Below, in pieces: positions 58,846 to 64,000 of a DNA stretch of 64,000 bases. The position numbers and the translations under genes were made by a program. The number at the start of each line of letters is the position of its first letter. Within the stretch, counting starts at the first letter, position 1. Below the pieces are notes generated by a model. It made no database searches and had not been told where the DNA came from. It saw only the letters and a program-made list of their open reading frames with translations. Source of the stretch: an uncultured Lachnotalea sp. (GTDB taxonomy: Bacteria; Bacillota; Clostridia; Lachnospirales; Lachnospiraceae); NCBI GenBank assembly GCA_948470255.1, contig CAOKOS010000003.1, positions 18,647 to 82,646 of the forward strand, written 5' to 3'.

Positions 58846-60182
58846 GGCAGCCTTTGATTTCGGATGCTTTTTGAGAAACAGTATCGTCGATGTACTGCTT
58901 CCAGGCAGGGGCTTCCAGAATATCTCTGCGGGATTCACACTTAACAATCAATTCTCTGAGTTTTTCAGGATTTGCCTTATTTGCCTCAAACATTGCCACA
59001 AAGTATTTCTGGAACTGTCCCAAGGTAAGCGGAACAATATCCAGCCGCTGCTTTATATCACCCTTTGCATACCAAATGCCGTGTCTGAAGGTTTCTGCTG
59101 TGTTGGTGTCGATACGGACAGCAATAAACATACCATATACAGGCTTATCATATTTCAGAACAGCATCGGAAACATGCCGTCTGACAGGCTCACCCTCCAT
59201 TGCCTCTTGACGGGAAGATGTGGACATAGTAACTTCAGTTAAAATTGTAAAGTCACGAAACTCACAATACAGATCGCCTTTTCCACCTCCCGCAGCCGAT
59301 ACGGGTAAAAAATCAGAATCCAATTTGAAACCACGGACTTCATAAGGTTTATTGACCATATGATCAATGGCCAATGCCGCACGCCACAGTGTCCACTCAA
59401 GATACGCAGGAGTCTCATCCTTGGGTACTTCAATGGCATTATCCTCGTCATAGACCAGCTTGCCGCCGCCTTTGACCAGAAGAGTCATATAATCCCGGAT
59501 TTCTTCCCAGTGGTTGTGCTGATCGTTGGCATACTGAATTTCATCCGTCTGAGCGAGGGTATTTTCGAGCCTTTGCCTTGCAATATTGATTTCCGCCGGG
59601 GTATTCAGAGGCAGATCAGAAATATCATACAGAATATGACGCTCTTTCATCTGCCTGATCAAATCATCCAATAGGGCTTTAGCGATTTTTACATTGTCGG
59701 TAGGCAGAGGCGCGCCTGTACAGAGCAGCTTATACTGCTCCATAATAGGCTCTGAACTTGCGGTGGCTTTTGCAAGCTTCTCTGCCAGAACATGCTTTGC
59801 TGGTACGATAATAAGGCCTCTGCCTTTGCGTTGAAATATACCGGAAATGCGAAGATACCGCATATTCATGTCACTGTAATCTAAAAAATTATCGGTTTTT
59901 TTATCATAGTTTTCGCCTCTTCTGGCAATCTCTTTCTTATCAAAGGGACGTTTAGCTGGGGCAATAGCTCTTCGCTGACGCAGATCAAGGATATTATCAA
60001 TCACCTCTTCCAAATTATAGCTGGGATTAGTGGGGTGTCCCCATAGAGCAAATTCAATTCTGCTCAGTTCAGAGGAGCCTGTACGTTTCTCAAGCTCCAG
60101 CATGATTGCCAGTAACCATCTCAAAGGAGAGAAATAACGCACACCATCCGACATAGGAAACTGTTCTACACTCATTGCCCGG
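58835..60182 (-). pseudogene. AlwI-like type II restriction endonuclease, C-terminal part (gene interrupted)
   Basis: About 449 codons of an AlwI-family endonuclease after the insertion. It carries 'RYFSPLRWLLAIMLELEKRTG', 'SRIEFALWGHPTNPSYNLEEVIDNILDLR', and the likely PD-(D/E)XK core 'GGKGDLYCEFRDFTILTEVTMS' with GD and ExT. AlwI cuts at GGATC(4/5), type IIS. The track's first ten residues here ('MCALVKRRY') are translated from the insert. Taken with the part at 60471-60823, the intact enzyme would have had about 565 residues, a normal size. As it stands the active-site half has lost its N-terminal domain and start, so it is probably inactive. Confidence 0.87.
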
Positions 60183-60470
60183 AGGTACCGTCGCTTGACA
60201 AGAGCGCACACGGTCGAAAAAGGGGGAAATTCAGCTCCTGCGGCGTTACTTTCACTCCGCGTACGTCCGGTACGCGTCGGTCAAGTGCCTTGCAGGGGCT
60301 GAATTTTATCCCTTTTCGACTTTTCAACCCTGACCACTGACATTTGCTTGATTTTTAAGGCAGACGATGGAGGTGTACTGGACGTACACCGACTAAGGAT
60401 AACGCAGAAAATCAAGCAAATATCGTGGCTCAGGGCGTGTATGTCCTTGTCAAGCGACGGTAATTCCTGT
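60183..60470. mobile_element. MITE-like insert in the endonuclease gene
   Basis: About 288 bp with perfect 16-bp terminal inverted repeats ACCGTCGCTTGACAAG (60187-60202) and its complement (60446-60461). Inside are two large hairpins: a left one closed by GTCGAAAAAGGGGG/CCCTTTTCGAC and AATTCAGC/GCTGAATT, and a right one closed by ATTTGCTTGATTTT/AAAATCAAGCAAAT with GGTGTAC/GTACACC at its tip. There is no transposase. Flanking ATTGCCCGG (60174) and ATTGCCGGG (60471) may be the target duplication. Confidence 0.85.
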
Positions 60471-60823
60471 ATTGCCGGGTATGTATCCGCTTTTAGAAAC
60501 GATCTGCCAAAAGGCGTAATGTTGTCCAATGTGCCGAGATCTTCCTGCCGTCCGTCCTTTTTCTGAATCTGCGGATAAATCAAGCCGTTTTTAGCAAACA
60601 TCAGCCGCCATTTACGGGCATGGCTTCCAGAACTGTCCTTGCCCTTTTCATTCTGAATTATGCCTTTTTCATCAAGCAAATTCATAAATCCAAGTTCATT
60701 TTCACGACCATGGAGATGTCCGACAAACGCAGAGTTAGCAAAGACAGAGAAGCCTTCTTGAATCCGATTGGGATTGCGCAGGCCAGTGTTGCCTACCAGC
60801 CATATTTTAATCTGTTCGTTCAT
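60471..60823 (-). pseudogene. AlwI-like type II restriction endonuclease, N-terminal part
   Basis: About 117 codons from MNEQIKIW at 60823 (GGAGATGACAGT upstream) to the insert. It includes 'LVGNTGLRNPNRIQEGFSVFA' and 'GHLHGRENELGFMNLLDEKGII', the N-terminal signature of AlwI-like endonucleases. The track ORF runs on through the insert to 60281 and ends with residues of insert origin. The start lies 15 bp after the methyltransferase stop, so both genes were one operon with the methylase first. Confidence 0.85.
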
Positions 60824-60837
60824 ACTGTCATCTCCAA

Positions 60838-62733
60838 TCAATACCCAACAAAAAGGTATTCCTGTACGGAATTTCTATGTGTCTTTGCGTCGCTCTGATT
60901 TCCAAATGAATACTTGTAATCAACAGGGATGACTTCTACATGTTGCTTGTATTTTGCCATAATTGCCACCATTTCATCCTGGGTAGGCAGGCTGTTTGAG
61001 GAATAGGAAACAATTAGAATTTTATCCGCAAATTTCCTAAACAGACGATCAAACGCATCTGCTGCGCCTTTGCGAGTGGCAAATGGCGTAGGATACGATT
61101 TAAACTTTTTTGTTTGAGTGTGCTGCTGAATTTCAACGCCTTTCCAGTCACGGGCAAGGCCTTCCACAAAATGGTATCTACGGACATATTCATTGTCAGA
61201 TAGGGGGGAGTAGTACGGTGGGTCAATGTAAACCAAATCCGCTTGCTCCACTCTTAAATCCATAGCATCTCCCAGCCTGGAACGATTGATCTGTCCATTA
61301 TCAAATACAGCCTTATCGACCGCCTCAACGGCCTCCAGAAACTGCTGGACAAGAGTCTTTTGTAAATCTTTGCGACCATCATTGTACCGTTGCCCTGTGT
61401 AGGTAAATATACCACGGGGGCGTTTCTTTATACATGCACGGATCAACGCTGTCATTGCAATAGCGTGTTTGTATTGATCTTTGATTGCGGCAATATTGGT
61501 ACGTAGTGTATCAATCAAATCATTTTCTTCGTCAGTGTAGTAAAGGCCCTTGAAAGTTGATGCTACAAAATGATCTGACTCTTTATGTGTAACCAGCAGT
61601 TCTTCCGCTTCCCCTAACGGCAGGGTAACGGAATTGTTCTCCACCATTGCCTTAGCAAATGTGGCAGACATCGCCATATAATCGTTACTGACTACAGCTT
61701 TGCCGTGTGCTTTGAACATATAGCCGACGATACCGGAACCAGAGAAAAGATCAACAACAGTATTCACCTTAAACTGCGAGGCAACCGACCATATTTCGGA
61801 CAATAGCTTGCTCTTTGAACCCATAAAACGAGTGGGCGGATAGGCTGACACCTGTTCTGGCAGAGGCTGATGGAGCAGCTTAATTAAAGTGCGCTGCTTC
61901 GGAGGAATGGTGACGATGACATCCTCACCTTTGCGAGTACTGCCATTACAAGAAATATGCCGCTTTGTTTGGAGGACGTCAATATTGAATGGAGCGTATA
62001 ACTCATGCACCAGCGGATGATTGGAATTTGTTAAAATGACATGACATCCCCGTTCATGCAAAGCCATAATCATCTTCGCAAGCTCAACATGATCCTCTTC
62101 GTAAAACTGTTCTTTGGTATATCGCTTAAAATCAGCATATTCAGAGACAGGCAAATAGGGGGGATCAAGGAAAACAAAGTCTCCCGGCTGAGCGTGATGC
62201 TCCAAAACCAGCAGATAGTCACCGCATAGTATATCTGCTTTTTTTAATACTTCGGATGCTGCTTTCAGTCCAGCCTCATCGCAAATCTTGGGGTTTTTGT
62301 ATTTCCCATAGGGGACATTAAATTGCCCCTGTTTGTTGACACGATATAATCCATTAAAGCAAGTTTTGTTCAGAAATATCGTTCTTGCAGCAGCTTCCGC
62401 CTTGGGGAGTGCCGTCCATTCCTGACTACGGACAGCATAAAACATCCCGGAAGTATTTTCGTACTGTTTAAGGAATCGAATTACATTCTCCACATGACCG
62501 GCAACTTCCCGATACATATTAATCAGTTCAGGATTGCTGTCTGCAATAATTGCGCTTTCCGGCTGTAAAGCAAAGAACATTGCGCCGCCGCCAAAGAATG
62601 GCTCAATATATCGGCCATAGGAGCTGGGTACTTTAGACATGAGATCGCCTAACATCTGTGTTTTGCCGCCGGCCCATTTTAAAATAGGCTTGGCTTGAAT
62701 AGGCTCTGCTTTTCTAACTGCTTGATCGGCCAC
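60838..62733 (-). CDS. Double-domain adenine DNA methyltransferase (Dam-like pair fused)
   Basis: 631 residues, two D12-class N6-adenine methyltransferases in one chain. Domain 1 (about 13-285): 'KWAGGKTQML', motif I 'PFFGGGAMFF' and catalytic DPPY at 190-193. Domain 2 (about 300-631): 'TRFMGSKSKLL', motif I 'DLFSGSGIVGY' (328-338) and DPPY at 504-507. Two different domains suit an asymmetric site in which each strand has its own adenine, as GGATC/GATCC would need for an AlwI-type system. GTG start behind AGGGAGGGG. All key motifs are intact, so the methylase is probably active though its endonuclease is broken. The specificity is inference. Confidence 0.93.
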   Translation of the reverse strand: MADQAVRKAEPIQAKPILKWAGGKTQMLGDLMSKVPSSYGRYIEPFFGGGAMFFALQPESAIIADSNPELINMYREVAGHVENVIRFLKQYENTSGMFYAVRSQEWTALPKAEAAARTIFLNKTCFNGLYRVNKQGQFNVPYGKYKNPKICDEAGLKAASEVLKKADILCGDYLLVLEHHAQPGDFVFLDPPYLPVSEYADFKRYTKEQFYEEDHVELAKMIMALHERGCHVILTNSNHPLVHELYAPFNIDVLQTKRHISCNGSTRKGEDVIVTIPPKQRTLIKLLHQPLPEQVSAYPPTRFMGSKSKLLSEIWSVASQFKVNTVVDLFSGSGIVGYMFKAHGKAVVSNDYMAMSATFAKAMVENNSVTLPLGEAEELLVTHKESDHFVASTFKGLYYTDEENDLIDTLRTNIAAIKDQYKHAIAMTALIRACIKKRPRGIFTYTGQRYNDGRKDLQKTLVQQFLEAVEAVDKAVFDNGQINRSRLGDAMDLRVEQADLVYIDPPYYSPLSDNEYVRRYHFVEGLARDWKGVEIQQHTQTKKFKSYPTPFATRKGAADAFDRLFRKFADKILIVSYSSNSLPTQDEMVAIMAKYKQHVEVIPVDYKYSFGNQSDAKTHRNSVQEYLFVGY

Positions 62734-62763
62734 TGTACTCCCCTCCCTTTAATTAATGGCGTC

Positions 62764-62844
62764 TCAGGTCAACGCCATGATATCGCCAATGTCACACTGT
62801 AAAGCTGTGCAGATTTTAACCGGCACATCCATTTTATCGTGGTC
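62764..62844 (-). pseudogene. C-terminal remnant of an XRE-family regulator
   Basis: Minus-strand frame ending '...MDVPVKICTALQCDIGDIMALT', the typical C-terminus of small Cro/C1-type HTH proteins of clostridia (consensus like MDVLLKICxALxCDIGDIMEL). Upstream the frame meets a stop after four more codons, so most of the gene is gone. It sits directly before the methyltransferase, where restriction-modification systems often keep a controller gene. Confidence 0.65.
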
Positions 62845-63157
62845 TCTTTATGTTTTCAAGATATATGGCGTAATTTTGCTAAAAAGCCACCTGCTAATTA
62901 AATTTCGGAAGCCTGGTCTTTTTTGGACAGAGGAGTGGCCGGTGCACTGCACCGGCCGAGTATGAAAAAGACAATCTATATAAATGGTAATTGTTGTTTG
63001 GCGAAGCTGACAACGGTTGCGCGCTGTATTTGTCATCAACTTCATTTGATGATCTCAGTATACAGGGTAATTGTGACAAGAGTTTGTATGATTTCTAAAA
63101 AAAACGTGAAGATTATTAGGGATTTCTTGTGATGCCTTTTTTGTAGAGGGGACGGAT
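62845..63157. other. Gap without a supported gene
   Basis: Holds a perfect 10-1-10 palindrome GGCCGGTGCA/TGCACCGGCC at 62937-62957. Several short overlapping ORFs on both strands lack ribosome sites and coding character. I see nothing else. Confidence 0.6.
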
Positions 63158-63343
63158 CTAATTTCCTTTGGAGCTTAAAGGATTGTGCCCGTTTTCCCAG
63201 AAAGGGTTGTTGTCGGGGACAGGGCGGTCTGTGTCAGTATAATCGGAAAACTGGCGGATGGCCCAGTCCGGCTCTTCAAAATGGTCTCCCGGAATATTAT
63301 TTTTGGGTTTCCCGGTGAGGGAATCACTTTTTACTTTGTCCAT
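63158..63343 (-). CDS. Small hydrophilic protein, 61 residues
   Basis: Polar, rich in Asp, Pro, Asn and Trp/Phe, with no membrane segment: 'DHFEEPDWAIRQFSDYTDTD' in the middle and 'PDNNPFWENGHNPLSS' near the end. Ribosome site GCGAGGT is 8 bases from the ATG. The composition is unlike a random ORF and suggests a real small, perhaps intrinsically disordered, protein. No family recognised. It is divergent from ilvN, with 272 bp between the starts. Confidence 0.55.
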   Translation of the reverse strand: MDKVKSDSLTGKPKNNIPGDHFEEPDWAIRQFSDYTDTDRPVPDNNPFWENGHNPLSSKGN

Positions 63344-63544
63344 AAGTCAGTACCTCGCTTTTTGAGAGGAAGAGAGGGCCGGAGATGAAGACAACGACGT
63401 GAAAAGGCCCGTTCTTTCTGTTTTATAGGTTTCCGGGATTTAGTATGTGGAAAAAAATCAGGGATTATGCACACCGCGAATAAAAGGTATAACTAATAGA
63501 TATGGAAATAGAGGGGGAATATAACAAAAAAAGGGGAACAGCGA

Positions 63545-63573
63545 TTGAAATTCCGAAAATGGTGTGATATTAT
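63545..63573 (+). promoter_or_regulatory. Putative ilvN promoter
   Basis: TTGAAA and TATTAT with 17-bp spacing, 43 bp before the start. No leader peptide or T-box is visible. The rest of the 272-bp gap (63344-63615) shows nothing else. Confidence 0.6.
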
Positions 63574-63615
63574 GGGGATAATCCGTTGGAAAACGGAAGT
63601 GGAAGGAGGACACTT

Positions 63616-64000
63616 ATGAAAGGAGCAGTATTCTCACTTTTAGTGGAAAATACACCTGGCACCTTAAGCAGAATTTCAGGGCTTTTCAGCCGCAGGGGCT
63701 ATAATATCGACAGCCTTACCGTGGGGGAAACGGAGAATCCCGCATATTCCAGAATGACGGTGGTTGCCAGAGGGGACAACGAAATTTTGGAGCAGATCCG
63801 CAGGCAGTTGGACAAGCTGGTGGATGTCATTGAGATTAAAGAACTGAAATCTCATACCACGTCCGTATGCAGGGAATTGGTGCTTCTTAAAGTGGAAACA
63901 GCGCCGGAAGAAAGGGATCAGCTTCTTTCCATTGTAAATATTTTTCGGGCGAAGGTCATTGATGTGGCGGAGGATTCCCTGATCATTGAGCTGACTGGAA
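63616..64000 (+). CDS. ilvN: Acetolactate synthase small (regulatory) subunit, 5' part
   Basis: The gene is open to the window end, so it is absent from the ORF track. Starts MKGAVFSLLVENTPGTLSRI behind GGAAGGAGGACACTT. Residues about 1-75 form the ACT domain ('GLFSRRGYNIDSLTVGETENP' is the classic valine-binding IlvN/IlvH motif). The second domain begins 'SHTTSVCRELVLLKVE' and continues past the edge. It regulates the catalytic subunit for branched-chain amino acid synthesis and fits the nearby ilvE. About 128 codons are visible of an expected 160-170. Confidence 0.96.
   Translation, partial: MKGAVFSLLVENTPGTLSRISGLFSRRGYNIDSLTVGETENPAYSRMTVVARGDNEILEQIRRQLDKLVDVIEIKELKSHTTSVCRELVLLKVETAPEERDQLLSIVNIFRAKVIDVAEDSLIIELTG

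Noticed and set aside
60348-60566. 72-residue plus-strand ORF
   Set aside because: Half of it is inside the MITE-like insert and half is antisense to the endonuclease.
62923-63132. 69-residue plus-strand ORF with 'MKKTIYINGNC', which recalls the start of some glycosyltransferases
   Set aside because: The resemblance stops after about 12 residues, the frame is short and there is no ribosome site.

Overview
The window reads as chromosomal DNA of a spore-forming anaerobic Firmicute, most likely a member of the Lachnospiraceae (clostridial cluster XIVa). The evidence is the spoIIA-sigF and spoVA genes, the one-chain clostridial PurL (FGAM synthetase fused to its glutaminase), a reversed-domain rubrerythrin next to a Fur-family regulator, a Trp T-box and a lysine riboswitch, and very strong AGGAGG ribosome sites. 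Species cannot be named from the sequence alone. Most of the window is ordinary core genome. Accessory material is concentrated at about 11.5-16.0 kb, 48.4-49.1 kb and 58.8-63.2 kb.

Layout. 1-7.6 kb: 3' end of valS, a LysR regulator divergent from a MATE exporter, folC, a 50-residue micro-gene and a zinc-ribbon/TPR membrane protein. 7.6-17.2 kb: spoIIAA-spoIIAB-sigF, then a sigma-G-type promoter, a small membrane protein and spoVAA-AB-AC. A terminator follows, then a 4.7-kb insertion (a DUF4062-type helical-repeat protein, a TIGR04076 protein, a GDPD), then spoVAD behind its own sigma-G-type promoter. 17.3-24.2 kb: a eukaryotic-type Ser/Thr kinase overlapping a 1200-residue Ig-like-repeat membrane protein, then xylulokinase. 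24.3-29.4 kb (minus strand): argH, a YfhO-family membrane protein and a GT2 glycosyltransferase. 29.7-33.6 kb: an SSB-like protein, a cobalamin adenosyltransferase, a lysine riboswitch controlling dapA-dapB, and a lipoprotein. 33.6-42.2 kb: purine synthesis (purB with a long structured leader, purA, purL), with a HAD hydrolase and mecA between. 42.2-46.9 kb: an esterase-like protein that lacks the catalytic serine, a Ca2+-type P-ATPase and a ketopantoate reductase. 47-48.4 kb: tRNA-Val, and a Fur/PerR-like regulator with reverse rubrerythrin, both carrying the same candidate operator. 48.4-49.1 kb: a resolvase remnant and a candidate Fst-like type I toxin-antitoxin locus. 49.1-54.2 kb: metallophosphoesterase, a two-component system, a 3D-domain exoprotein, DegV and a small hypothetical. 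54.2-57.6 kb: a Trp T-box and a TrpXYZ-type ABC transporter. 57.7-64 kb: ilvE, an AlwI-like type IIS restriction-modification locus whose endonuclease is broken by a MITE-like insert, and the start of ilvN.

How the parts work together. The forespore program is compact: sigF with its switch proteins lies just upstream of spoVA channel genes that carry sigma-G-like promoters, and the dapA-dapB product feeds dipicolinate, which the SpoVA channel imports. Amino-acid supply is controlled by RNA at two points, lysine through dapA and tryptophan through trpXYZ. The most interesting new-looking items are the toxin-antitoxin locus, where the antitoxin RNA carries a near-copy of the toxin start region, the MITE-disrupted restriction gene beside an intact double-domain methyltransferase, the structured purB leader, and a dispersed palindromic repeat family with five copies in this window.
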